Source: Bifidobacterium aesculapii (lineage in GTDB: Bacteria; Actinomycetota; Actinomycetes; Actinomycetales; Bifidobacteriaceae). From it: a stretch of DNA of 61,854 bases. Below, piece after piece: positions 17,901 to 25,766 of this stretch. Location of the stretch: the NCBI RefSeq assembly GCF_001417815.1, contig NZ_BCFK01000017.1, positions 1 through 61,854 of the forward strand. Direction: 5' to 3'. Both the position numbers and the translations under genes were made by a program. How positions within the stretch are numbered: the stretch's first letter is position 1; each line of letters opens with the position of its first letter. Under the pieces are notes generated by a model. It was given only the letters and a program-made list of their open reading frames with translations, did no database searches and had not been told where the DNA came from.

Positions 17901-18979
17901 TGGTGCCCTCCGATCTCAAGTCGCTCAGCCTCGCCGGTGATGGCGTCGTCTACGCGCCCGCCGGTTCGGAAGGCGAGAAGACGGCCGTGGCCGTCGTCGG
18001 CGCTGACCGCGTCAAGGCGTACACGCCGCTGAGCCTGACCGCGAACATCGAGGGCGAAGTCAAGGCCGGCGCGACCGTCACCGTCAAGGCCGAGGCCGCG
18101 GGCGGCGTCGACGGCGACAAGCAGTACCGCTTCGTCGAAATCGCCGCCGACGGCACCAGCACCGTGCTGCAGGACTGGTCCGACGCCGCGCAGGCGACGT
18201 GGACCGTGCCCGCGAAGGCCGGCGGCGCCAAGGTGCGCGTCGAAACGCGCGACGCCACGTGGTACAGCGTGGCCGTCAACGCGACCGACGGCACGCTCGA
18301 CGCGGCCCGCGCCGCGCTCGCCGACTCGCTCGACGCCGCCAAGGCCGTCAAGCAGGGCGACAAGGTCGATTCCGCGTGGAAGACGCTGCAGGATGCGATC
18401 GCCGCCGCCCAGAAGGCGCATGACGACGCCTCCGCCACGGCCGGCGACCTCCAGCAGGCCGCCGCCACGCTGGATGACGCCGTCACGGCGTTCGAGGCCG
18501 CCGCCTCCAAGCCGAGCGACGAGCAGCGCGCCGCGCTCGCACAGGCCATCGCCGACGCGAAGGCCGTGACGCAAGGCACGAAGACCGACGAGGCGTGGAA
18601 GACGCTGCAGGATGCGATCGCCGCCGCCGAACAGGTCGCCGGAAACACGTCCGGCGACCTCACCGCCGGCGAGGTCGATGCCGCCACGGCCGCGCTGAAC
18701 GCCGCGGTGAAGGCGTTCCGTCAGTCCGCGGACAAGACGGAAGGCGGTGACAACGGCGGTGATAACGGTTCCGGTGGTTCCGGGGCTGACGGGTCTGGGT
18801 CTGATGGCTCTGGGTCGGGCCAATCCGGGACGAACGGTTCCGACTCGAACCGGAACGACGGCTCGCAGGGCAATCTGCCCGGCACCGGTTCCGCAGTGGC
18901 CGCCCTCGGCGTGTTCGCCGCGGTCTGCCTGATCGTCGCCGCGCTCGCCACCATCGTGCGTGCGCGCCGCCGCCGGTGA
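11915..18979 (+). CDS. Giant cell-wall subtilase with BspA-type LRR and FIVAR modules
   Basis: 2,354 residues. Signal peptide 1-30; propeptide to about 225; S8 protease with D235 (IIDSGLDTDH), H301 (EHGTHVAGIAA) and S649 (SGTSMATPQMSG), interrupted by a protease-associated insert at about 500-610. Fn3-like beta domains follow to about 1140, then two Ig-like Big_2 domains (about 1146-1326), a long BspA-type leucine-rich region (about 1328-2010, repeating units such as TIGDSAF and LPASVETIGSQAF), two FIVAR-type helical domains (about 2127-2195 and 2203-2270), and LPGTG at 2321-2325 with a membrane segment and RARRRR. It is a sortase-anchored surface protease with likely binding modules. The start at 11915 (MVSWHTTGLLRS) is chosen because it opens a proper signal peptide. 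Substrate unknown. In-frame upstream codons to 11585 are rejected. Confidence 0.9.
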   Translation: MVSWHTTGLLRSATALTVAGIMLVPANLAVAAPTSPQSGATQTTQPANAAVTNAADTADADALLRAVGQSAASDDKSSGLLAGDGTTTGIATIIVQLDDTTAGVPWYRSLFGMSKQTRHRAVKDSIRDLAAQEASTLSLQDTQEKSADLTQVSDVQDYYHVIDGFAIKASAALLDGIRDLPGVKRAFLESKYAIPDETATSATAASDPKNQSSLDMTGADKAAQKGDGQIIAIIDSGLDTDHEAFRGDLDDAKVKLTKSQAEAQINNLGHGTYVSEKIPFARDYADSDDDVNPSDLSGMEHGTHVAGIAAANSGEIRGTAPDAQIVPMKVADDFAGGIYDSALLAALDDSKALDVDTVNMSLGSDAGFSEESTSTYGDAIKSLRDGGATVNVAAGNATTSALGNRSGANLPYATDPDSSVISSPSSFVDSLSVASVNNAQRQSAFLGPDGTAIGYTPLGFATADGQATGDSTPGLSDPDKGLADGSYEYVDGGIGSTEDQTRLADAYQWDLSGKIVVVKRGGTEPTDGHALTFGDKLMNVGTALGAAAVIFYNNADGAITGAAIKNDIVVNIPVVAISGKSGETLIAAAKKTLTVQATATAAPAGYAMSDFTSWGVTPDLKLKPEITAPGGNIWSSVPGDKYEYMSGTSMATPQMSGITAQIHEYVDGDAKFSKLTDAEKSAIVTQLLMSTATPVTAGDSYASPRQQGAGLANVPAATKTDVYLTVDDATDASRPKADLGDSAQGTWAFTLTLHNLGGKARTYTPDAQALSEAVAGGLFQNTDDNWTGKGIAVSYGGDGYDAAKGTVTVPANGTAKLTVSINAEQAFKDFAAANTPNGTFVEGFAMLKAAKGGVDLSAPFVGFYGKWSQSPVFDSALWEQGENAYHVYGTALANPSNGVPLGVNPLDADATAGPVYSIDPERMVVSRTNYSSSPTAAWPLTGLLRNVDKLAYTYVNAAGETVRSYSYDHVSKSTLQQTTNSMLYAEARLGNGAGAFDGKSDDGKNLPDGTYTLRQTATTAGPGASEQRNDDYHVTLDTTAPKITNMTLTGDGDAKTFSFDVTDATWLSAIDFHDPTTLAYFKRILAPADYTTNADGTRTWHFDVKVADIADAWTASGLEGALPNTVPLYAWDYGLNASDRATAVMTEVPATGITVTPDATTIAPGQKTRLKAAVEPADSTETEFTWTSADPSKVTVDAHGNLTGVAPSDGKPVDVIVASKLAPAVKAIAKVTVADVTDETGIAMAQDSATVEPGKTVDVAALVAPSLADEKVTWASSDEKVATVAAKDGNGTQAVVTAGEQVGTATITATVAGKSATMTVHVEPADFGQFVFDKDGTTLLGYTGNAADVVIPNNTKAIDHNAFANTQAVTITVPASVETIGSQAFAGAGKLTQVVFQNDAKHPSKLKSIGDEAFTDTLALDTVNLPVDAKDFTLGVKAFYSSTIRHVTLPASLTEIPDDAFGTDAQLFDVTISAGTTAIGDGVFSANISLGELKLVDASGTVTKGWPKKLKTIGNSAFSGTVFTGVIELPASVRTIGDNAFNLVQADIRLNDGLESIGATALSSSTGTELVMPDSLDAVGRGAFSNMPNLAKVTVGANVPDKALAAAFTGDQKLAEFTVPDSVKHYSVYGGVLFDKDRTTLVAYPNANAQGPADGVYTIPSETSSDGFGATVTDVAEYAFFANDSLKGVNFTEGLKTIGDSAFLQTQLAQVALPKSMETIAHAAFMNMANLTSVDFGGTVTVGGSAFYGDPVLTDLNMRPEYSRLKSFGRLAFGQSPSITKLDFPDSVVELGDAAFSNITALKEVHLGAGITSGVAGVFTGANGLTTITVSDKNPVYSATGNVLYQKKDDGLHLVLSAPGNPVTEYTVQDGTVAIEAQAFRNNHQLKRIVLPASLKTTTTGSFNSTDALTEVVFPDGFESTNSSFLFADALEYVEFGTKTKSINDEFWGHRPTHLVVRGGQDGTYTGGIIAGGMQTAYFGEGMTTINISDTPSIVVVPSDLKSLSLAGDGVVYAPAGSEGEKTAVAVVGADRVKAYTPLSLTANIEGEVKAGATVTVKAEAAGGVDGDKQYRFVEIAADGTSTVLQDWSDAAQATWTVPAKAGGAKVRVETRDATWYSVAVNATDGTLDAARAALADSLDAAKAVKQGDKVDSAWKTLQDAIAAAQKAHDDASATAGDLQQAAATLDDAVTAFEAAASKPSDEQRAALAQAIADAKAVTQGTKTDEAWKTLQDAIAAAEQVAGNTSGDLTAGEVDAATAALNAAVKAFRQSADKTEGGDNGGDNGSGGSGADGSGSDGSGSGQSGTNGSDSNRNDGSQGNLPGTGSAVAALGVFAAVCLIVAALATIVRARRRR

Positions 18980-18997
18980 CGCGGTTCCGGTGACATT

Positions 18998-19026
18998 GTC
19001 CGCGGGCGGATTGCCCGCCCGCGGAC
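18998..19026. terminator. Hairpin after the giant protease gene
   Basis: GTCCGCGGGCGG pairs perfectly with CCGCCCGCGGAC across a 5-base loop. There is no U-tract. Confidence 0.45.
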
Positions 19027-19066
19027 GGTCTCCCGTCACCGGAGCCCAACTCCTTCCCCCGCGCAT

Positions 19067-19159
19067 CATCTCCCATGGTGCGGTAAATCGCCCATGGTGC
19101 GGTGGCCCAAAACCGCATGATTCCGGGGTTATGGAGAAAGTGTGTTACCGCACCATGGG
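19067..19159. repeat. 93-bp hairpin-bounded intergenic repeat, copy B
   Basis: Same sequence and orientation as 11304-11397. In this copy the terminal arms CCCATGGTGCGGTAA and TTACCGCACCATGGG pair perfectly over 15 bp. Confidence 0.82.
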
Positions 19160-19268
19160 GATAGGGGTGTGGGAGTAGGGGTTGGGAATAGGGCCGGGGG
19201 GATGGGGAGAAATGGGGGAATGGGTGGGGTTGTCGTTGAGTGCTGGGATAATTGCGGCAGCTTGGTTA

Positions 19269-19282
19269 TGGTAGCGTTCACA
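19269..19282 (+). promoter_or_regulatory. LacI-family operator-like site before the first GH43 gene
   Basis: TGGTAGCGTTCACA has a central GCG/CG step and partial dyad symmetry, as in LacI-family operators. A close relative (TGTTAGCGTTCACC on the opposite strand) lies at 34813-34826, just ahead of the DUF1680 gene. Confidence 0.4.
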
Positions 19283-19497
19283 ACCGTGAAACGGCGTCGT
19301 TGAGGAGCGGCGGCAGCGCATATGCGTGGCGGCGTGGATGCGATCATGGGCCATCGTGCGCGGCATCGGCGAAGCTGTTGAGCGCTGCGCGCGGTCGCCG
19401 GCATCGTCGTGGTGTGACGCAGCATCGTGAGGCGACGGCGCCGGGGAGACGAAGGAGAGGCGCTGCGTCGCGCCCGAAGGAAAGTGCATAGCAGCAT

Positions 19498-22400
19498 ATG
19501 AACTATTGGAAGAAGATAGTGGCGGCGGTCGCGACCGTGCCGATGCTGGCGGCGTTCGTGCCGACGGCGACGGCGGCGGACGTGACGCCCGCGCTCGCGC
19601 AGAGCGCGCCGGCCGCGGCCGCGTCGGACCCGCAACTGCTCGCCAGCTGGGACTTCACCGGCAAGGACGGCACGAACAACGGTTCCATCGCGGACTCCAC
19701 CGGCAAATACAACCTGACCCTCAACGGCGGCGTGTCCGTCGTCAAGTTCGGCGACCGCTCCAACAACGAGGCGCTGAACCTCAACAACGACGCGAACAGC
19801 GCCAAGTACGCGCAGATCGACGACCAGCTGTTCAAGGACGCCGGCGACTCCTTCACGCTGGAGTTCGCGGCCAAGTCCCGCCAGGCGGACAGCGACGCGT
19901 TCTTCACGTTCGCGGTCGGCAAGGACTACAACAAGTACTTCTTCAACCGCATCAGCACCACCAAGGTGAAGACGGTCATCTCCGACAACAAGTGGAACAA
20001 CGAGCAGGGCGACAACGTCGATGTCACGGACAACAACAACAAGTGGCACGACTACAAGATCGCCGTGGACGGCACCAATCTCGCCGTGTGGCGTGACGGC
20101 ACCCCGATCATCTTCAAGGCCAACACCAGCATCAAGATGAGCGACCTGGGCGGCTACACCACGTACATCGGCAAGTCGTTCTACGACGGCAGCGGTTCCG
20201 GCATCGGCACGGACAAGTACTGGAACGGCGCCATTGACGACATCAAGGTGTACAAGGGCGCCTCGCTGACCGCCCCGACCGGCGTCGCCATCTCCGGCGA
20301 CGGCGTGGTCGACGGCAAGCTCGCCCTCACCGAGAAGTCCACCGCGAAGCTCACCGCGACCGTCACCCCTGACGACGCCGTGAGCAAGGACGTCACCTGG
20401 ACCTCCTCCGACGACAAGGTCGCCACGGTCGCCGCCGACGGCACAGTGACCGCCGTCAAGCAGGGCACCGCCACCATCACCGCCACCGCGTTCGGCGGCG
20501 TGAAGGCGGAACTGCCCGTCACCGTCAACCCGCTGGACCCGAAGTCCGCCGCCACCGAGGACCTCGACGCCGCGATCTCCGCGCTGAAGAAGACCACGAC
20601 CGAGAACCTGCCGCTGGTCGCCGAAGGCACGAAGCACGGCTCCGCGATCACGTGGACCTCCTCCGACCCGAAGCTCGTCACCGGAACGGACGCCGACTAC
20701 AAGAACACGACCACCGGCGCGGACGACCCGTACAAGGGCGCCGGCGTCGTGACCCGCCCGGCCTACGGCGATGGCGACTCCAAGCCCGTCACCCTGACCG
20801 CCACCGCCAGCTACAACGATGGCGAGAAGGTCACCAAGACCGTCGAGGTCACCGTCAAGGAGAAGACCCGCACCGCGCCTGACACCGGTTACGCGTCCGT
20901 CACTTTCGAGAGCGACGGCAACGGCGGCGAGAAGGCGTGGGTCGCCTCCACCGAGAAGAACGATTTCTTCACTTTCAAGACCCGCAATAACGGCAAGTCC
21001 GTGCTCACCAACGACGCCGACACCGGCGGTCTGCGCGACATGTTCGTGCTGCGCTCCCACGAGGGCGATAAGTACTACCTGATCGCCACCGACCTCAAGG
21101 TCTCCTCGATGGGCTGGAGCCAGAACCAGCAGTACGGTTCCCACAAGGTCGAGGTCTACGAGTCCACCGACATGATGAACTGGACCCGCACCAACGGCGA
21201 CGGCAACGGCGGCATCACCATCAACTCCCCGAACGCCGGCATGACCTGGGCGCCGGAGGCCTACTGGGATGACGACCTGAACGCCTATGTGGTGTTCTTC
21301 TCCTCCCGCATGTACACCGACGAGACCCGCAAAACCCCGGTCAAGAACGAGACCACCGGCCGCAGCTCCTACGCGCAGGTGCGCTACTCCATCACCCGCG
21401 ACTTCGTGAACTTCACCGAGCCGCAGACCTGGCAGGATACGGGCTACTCCCGCATCGACTCCACCGTGCGCAAGATCGGCGGCTACTACTACCGCTTCAC
21501 CAAGAACGAGGAAAGCGGCAAGGCCGGCGACTACATCACCACCGGCAAGAGCGTGTTCCTCGAGCGTTCCAAGGTCCTCACCGCGCCGACCACCAAGGCC
21601 GATCCGGACCAGGATCCGAACACCGGCTGGCAGCTGCTCGAGCAGGCCCTGCTGCCGTTCGAGGGCCCGGAGACCGTCAAGCTCAACAAGGATGACGAAC
21701 TCAACACGAAGGATGACGACGGCTACATCCTGCTGTCCGACAACTTCGCCTACCGCGCGTTCATGACCACCGGCTCCGAGCTGTCGAAGACCACGTGGGA
21801 CAATCCGATGACCAAGCGCTACCCGGACTTCAACAACGAGAAGAAGCCGGTCAAGGCCGAGCCGGGTGCGCAGGGCTACATCACGAAGGGCGCCGAGGGC
21901 GGCCTGCCGGACAAGGTCCGCCACGGCGCGTTCGTCAACGTGCCGCAGACCGTGCTCGACGTGACCAAGACCTGGACCACCTCGAACCCGACGCACATCC
22001 AGGCCGTGGACTCCACCACCAAGGCCGCGTTCGACAAGGATTCGCGTAAGCTCACCGCCACCGTCACCGCCGCCGACAAGGGCACCCTCGCCGGTTCCGT
22101 GACGTTCACCGCCGGCGACTGGACCGAAACCGCCAAGCTCGACGCCAAGGGCAAGGCCTCCGTCACCGTCCCGGCCGAAGTCAAGGGCGACGTCACCGTC
22201 GCCTACGACGGCTACACCGACGGCCTCGTCAAGGCCTCGTCCGCCACGTACAACGTCGAGGAGGGCGAAGTGACGCCGCCGGAAGCCGGCACGCCGCTCA
22301 TCCACTACTCCTTCGATAAGGCCATCGACGGCAAGACCGTGACGAACGAAGGTTCCGCCGCGGACTCCGACGCCACGCTGAGCGGCGAGGCGACGGTCGA

Positions 22401-25400
22401 GAACGGCCAGATCAAGCTGACCGGCTCGCAGACCATCGAAGTGCCGACCACGGCGATCAAGGGCCAGCAGGACGTGACGCTGTCCGTCTGGCTGAAGAAC
22501 AACTACGGTTCCGGCAACGTCGCGGCCGCGTACATCGGCAACGCCGCGACGAAGAACGGCTACCTGCTGCTCAACCCGTCGAACCCGAAGGGCTACGTCA
22601 AGCCCGTCATGACCACCGCCACCGCCGCCAACCCGAACGCCAGCCCGTGGAACACCGAAGTCGGCCCCGGCTCGACCAACGCGGCCACCAGCGGTGCGAA
22701 GGCCACGTCCGACCTCGCGCTGTACACGGTCGTCATCAACGGTTCCAAGGGCACGATGAGCTTCTACCTCAACGGTGAAGCAGTCGGCGACAAGACGTAC
22801 GCGATTCCGGCCGGCGGCCTGACGAACTACGGCGACCTCGTCGCGTACATCGGCAAGTCCGCCTACGCCGATCCGAACACGAAGATCGACGTCGACGACT
22901 ACGCCGTGTACGGTTCAGCGCTCCCCGCGGGCACCGTGGCCGCGCTGTACGCCGAGCAGGCGCTCGACAAGGCCGTCGCCGCGGTGACGGTTCCGGAATC
23001 CGCGACGAAGGACTTCACGCTGCCGACCTCGGCCGCAGGCGCGTCCGTCGCGTGGAAGTCCGACAACGACGCCATCAAGGTCGACGCGAAGGGCAACGCC
23101 GTCGTCACCCGTCCGTCCGCCGAAGCCGGCGACGCGACGGTCACGCTGACCGCCACGTTCACGATTGACGGCAAGACCGCGACGAAGACCTACAAGGTGA
23201 CCGTGCCGAAGCAGCTCTCCGACAAGGAGAAGGCGCAGGCCGACCTCGACGCGCTGGAGATCGAGAACGCGGACGACATCCGCGGCAACTTCTCCGTCGC
23301 CACGAAGGGCTCCAACGGCTCCGAGATCACGTGGAAGGTCACCGAGGGCGGCGACAACGCCACCGTCGGCGACGGCGTGAACAGCAAGTCGGCCACCGTC
23401 ACCGTCAAGCGCCCCGCCGCAGGCAAGGACGCGGCCAAGGTGACGCTGACCGCCATCGTGAAGAACGGCACGGCCACGCTCACCAAGACCTTCGAGGTGA
23501 CGGTCCAGCCGATGCCGGTCGAAGAGGACGACCAGGCGTACGTCTGGGCGTTCTTCACCGGCGAGGGCCAGGGCGCCGAGAAGATCAGCCTCGCCGCCTC
23601 CAAGGGCAACGACGCGCTCGACTGGAACACGCTGAACAACGGCCAGCCGCTGTTCACCTCCGAGTTCGGCGAGAAGGGCCTGCGCGACCCGTTCATCATC
23701 CGCTCGAAGGACGGCGACAAGTTCTACATGCTCGCCACCGACCTCAAGATCGCCGGCCGCGCAGGCAGCTTCGACACCGCCCAGCGCAACGGCTCGAAGT
23801 ACATCGAGGTCTGGAAGTCCGACGATCTGGTGAACTGGTCCAAGCAGAGCCACGTCAAGGTGAGCTCCGACTACGCGGGCAACACCTGGGCGCCGGAAGC
23901 CTACTACGACGAGGAAATCGGCAAGTACGTGGTCTACTGGGCCTCGAACCTGTACGACACGACCGACAACAGCCTCACGGCCCGTCCGTCCGTCACGTAC
24001 AACCGGATGATCTACGTCACCACCGACGACTTCGTCAACTTCTCCGATCCCCAGGTCTGGGTCAACGTGAACCAGGGCCAGGGCAAGGGCATGATCGACG
24101 CGACCATCGCCAAGCAGGACGGCGTCTACTACCGCTTCTACAAGGACGAGTCCCGCATGAAGATCCGCGAGGAGAAGTCCACGAACCTGCTCTCCGCCAT
24201 CGGTTCCGCCGACAAGCCGGGCTCCCTGCCGAAGCAGACCGGCCTCGCCGCCTCCGACCAGTGGACGCTGGTCAAGGAGAACATCGGCGACGGCCAGAAC
24301 AACCAGTACGGCGGCAAGTTCTCCGGCGGCGAAGGCCCGTCCGTGTTCCCCGCGAACAAGGGCGACGTGAACGGCAACAAGTGGTACCTGTTCATGGACC
24401 AGCCGAACTACCACGGCGGCCCGAACCACTACATCGGATTCACCACGGACGACCTGTCCACCGGTGACGTGACGGCCGTCAAGTACAAGAACCTGCCGAC
24501 CAACGCCGACGGCGGCAAGCCGCGTCACGGCACGGTCGTGCCGGTGACTCGCGCCCAGTACCAGAAGGTGCTGGAGGCGTACGCGAAGAACGTCGCGGTC
24601 ACGTCCGTGAACGCGGTGAACGTCGCGACGAACGTCGGCGATGCGCCGAAGCTGCCGGAGACGGTGCACCTCACGCACGCCGACGGCTCCGAGGCGGACG
24701 TCGCGGTCGTCTGGGACGAGGTCAAGGCCGACTCCTACGCGAAGACCGGCACGTTCACCGTGAAGGGCGTCGCGCAGGACGACTCCCGCATGCCGGTCGA
24801 GGCGACCGTCACCGTCAACGGCATCGACATCTCCGGCGCGACCGTCACGGTCGAGCCGAAGGAGTTCACCGCCGACGGCGCCGCCAAGGAGCCGAAGGTG
24901 ACCGTGACCCTCGCCGACGGCACCGAGCTGAAGGCCGGCGACGACTACACGGTGACCTACGCGAACAACGTTGAGCCGGGCACCGCCACGGTGACCGTCA
25001 CCGGCGCCGGCAAGTACTCCGGCACCGCCACGGCGACCTTCGAGATCAAGAAGGCCGACGAGACCAAGCCGACGGTGGACAAGTCCGACCTGCAGTCGCT
25101 CTACGACAAGGTCAAGGGCTACCAGGAGGCCGACTACCAGTCCGGCTGGGCCGCGTTCAAGGCCGCGCTCGACAAGGCCTACGGCCTGCTGCAGAGCTCC
25201 GACGCCAGCCAGCCCGACGTGGACCAGGCCCTGAAGGACCTCCAGTCCGCCGTCGACAAGCTGGTCAAGAAGCCCGCCGCCAAGCCGCAGCCGACCAAGC
25301 CGGCCACGACCGCCAACACCGGCAGCGCCATCGCCGGCGTGACCGCGCTCGCCGCGCTCACGCTCGCCGCGGGCGTCGCCCTGACGGTCTGGCGCAAGCG

Positions 25401-25410
25401 CCGCGCCTGA
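19498..25410 (+). CDS. Surface bifunctional GH43 arabinofuranosidase (two catalytic domains)
   Basis: 1,970 residues. Signal peptide to about 27 (ATA-AD); LamG-type domain about 45-260; Ig-like domains to 460; GH43-A about 462-850 with candidate base D514 (GLRDMF), D654 (RIDSTV) and acid E722 (PFEGPE); second LamG about 930-1150; two Ig-like domains; GH43-B about 1343-1695 with D1397 (GLRDPF), D1534 (MIDATI) and E1612 (GGEGPS); Big_4-like and further Ig-like domains; a FIVAR helix bundle about 1860-1925; then TANTG, a membrane helix and WRKRRA. It should remove alpha-L-arabinofuranosyl groups from arabinan or arabinoxylan outside the cell. GH43-B is very similar to the first GH43 domain of the next gene. 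The start follows a poorly placed GAAGGAAAG, so start choice rests on the signal peptide. Confidence 0.9.
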   Translation: MNYWKKIVAAVATVPMLAAFVPTATAADVTPALAQSAPAAAASDPQLLASWDFTGKDGTNNGSIADSTGKYNLTLNGGVSVVKFGDRSNNEALNLNNDANSAKYAQIDDQLFKDAGDSFTLEFAAKSRQADSDAFFTFAVGKDYNKYFFNRISTTKVKTVISDNKWNNEQGDNVDVTDNNNKWHDYKIAVDGTNLAVWRDGTPIIFKANTSIKMSDLGGYTTYIGKSFYDGSGSGIGTDKYWNGAIDDIKVYKGASLTAPTGVAISGDGVVDGKLALTEKSTAKLTATVTPDDAVSKDVTWTSSDDKVATVAADGTVTAVKQGTATITATAFGGVKAELPVTVNPLDPKSAATEDLDAAISALKKTTTENLPLVAEGTKHGSAITWTSSDPKLVTGTDADYKNTTTGADDPYKGAGVVTRPAYGDGDSKPVTLTATASYNDGEKVTKTVEVTVKEKTRTAPDTGYASVTFESDGNGGEKAWVASTEKNDFFTFKTRNNGKSVLTNDADTGGLRDMFVLRSHEGDKYYLIATDLKVSSMGWSQNQQYGSHKVEVYESTDMMNWTRTNGDGNGGITINSPNAGMTWAPEAYWDDDLNAYVVFFSSRMYTDETRKTPVKNETTGRSSYAQVRYSITRDFVNFTEPQTWQDTGYSRIDSTVRKIGGYYYRFTKNEESGKAGDYITTGKSVFLERSKVLTAPTTKADPDQDPNTGWQLLEQALLPFEGPETVKLNKDDELNTKDDDGYILLSDNFAYRAFMTTGSELSKTTWDNPMTKRYPDFNNEKKPVKAEPGAQGYITKGAEGGLPDKVRHGAFVNVPQTVLDVTKTWTTSNPTHIQAVDSTTKAAFDKDSRKLTATVTAADKGTLAGSVTFTAGDWTETAKLDAKGKASVTVPAEVKGDVTVAYDGYTDGLVKASSATYNVEEGEVTPPEAGTPLIHYSFDKAIDGKTVTNEGSAADSDATLSGEATVENGQIKLTGSQTIEVPTTAIKGQQDVTLSVWLKNNYGSGNVAAAYIGNAATKNGYLLLNPSNPKGYVKPVMTTATAANPNASPWNTEVGPGSTNAATSGAKATSDLALYTVVINGSKGTMSFYLNGEAVGDKTYAIPAGGLTNYGDLVAYIGKSAYADPNTKIDVDDYAVYGSALPAGTVAALYAEQALDKAVAAVTVPESATKDFTLPTSAAGASVAWKSDNDAIKVDAKGNAVVTRPSAEAGDATVTLTATFTIDGKTATKTYKVTVPKQLSDKEKAQADLDALEIENADDIRGNFSVATKGSNGSEITWKVTEGGDNATVGDGVNSKSATVTVKRPAAGKDAAKVTLTAIVKNGTATLTKTFEVTVQPMPVEEDDQAYVWAFFTGEGQGAEKISLAASKGNDALDWNTLNNGQPLFTSEFGEKGLRDPFIIRSKDGDKFYMLATDLKIAGRAGSFDTAQRNGSKYIEVWKSDDLVNWSKQSHVKVSSDYAGNTWAPEAYYDEEIGKYVVYWASNLYDTTDNSLTARPSVTYNRMIYVTTDDFVNFSDPQVWVNVNQGQGKGMIDATIAKQDGVYYRFYKDESRMKIREEKSTNLLSAIGSADKPGSLPKQTGLAASDQWTLVKENIGDGQNNQYGGKFSGGEGPSVFPANKGDVNGNKWYLFMDQPNYHGGPNHYIGFTTDDLSTGDVTAVKYKNLPTNADGGKPRHGTVVPVTRAQYQKVLEAYAKNVAVTSVNAVNVATNVGDAPKLPETVHLTHADGSEADVAVVWDEVKADSYAKTGTFTVKGVAQDDSRMPVEATVTVNGIDISGATVTVEPKEFTADGAAKEPKVTVTLADGTELKAGDDYTVTYANNVEPGTATVTVTGAGKYSGTATATFEIKKADETKPTVDKSDLQSLYDKVKGYQEADYQSGWAAFKAALDKAYGLLQSSDASQPDVDQALKDLQSAVDKLVKKPAAKPQPTKPATTANTGSAIAGVTALAALTLAAGVALTVWRKRRA

Positions 25411-25460
25411 CGCGCGTTGTCCGTGACGCGTCAGCCGTGACGCGCCGGACCTGACGCAAG

Positions 25461-25513
25461 ACGGACGGTTCCGCCGTGCGATTCCCGTGAATCGCGCGGC
25501 GGGCCGTCCGTTC
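25461..25513 (+). terminator. Large hairpin after GH43 gene 1
   Basis: ACGGACGG...CCGCCGTGCGATT pairs with AATCGCGCGGCGG...CCGTCCGT over about 20 bp with small bulges, loop CCCGTG, then TTCCC. Confidence 0.6.
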
Positions 25514-25579
25514 CCATTCATGCATACCGGCGGTTTGACGATTCCGCGCGCGAACCGCCAACACGTGGTCAACCGTTTT

Positions 25580-25599
25580 ACGCTACAATGCGGTAGCGT
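25580..25599 (+). promoter_or_regulatory. Promoter with inverted-repeat operator before GH43 gene 2
   Basis: ACGCTAC and GTAGCGT form a perfect 7-bp inverted repeat with a 6-base gap, overlapping a -10-like TACAAT (25584-25589). The GGTAGCGT half resembles the site upstream of GH43 gene 1. The 11-mer CGCTACAATGC recurs at 41400-41410. Confidence 0.45.
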
Positions 25600-25766
25600 G
25601 GCCGTGACGCAGCGGCCCATATAACCGAATGCTACGGATGCCGGAAGTACGGTGATACACCGGTATCCGCGGCGATTTCTTCAGTGCCGTCAATGGAACG
25701 ACATGGCACACGATCAATCACAGGAGATGTGCGTGGGAGCACCCTGCCCCGCGCCAAGGAGGAACT

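Larger units (their letters stand above)
18980..19497. other. Intergenic region between the giant protease and the first GH43 gene
   Basis: Contents in order: a 12-bp hairpin at 18998-19026, the second copy of the 93-bp repeat (19067-19159), a G-run tract on the plus strand (about 19157-19235), a LacI-operator-like site (19269-19282) and about 215 bases of untranslated leader. No gene was seen. Confidence 0.6.
25411..25766. other. Intergenic region between GH43 genes 1 and 2
   Basis: Short TGACGCG repeats, a large terminator-like hairpin (25461-25513), then a candidate promoter with an inverted repeat (25580-25599) and about 165 bases of leader. No gene was seen. Confidence 0.6.

Noticed and set aside
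12026..19069. Very long open frame on the minus strand opposite the giant protease
   Set aside because: It mirrors the codon pattern of the plus-strand gene in GC-rich DNA, is Arg/His/Gly/Val-rich, and has no recognisable domain or start signal.
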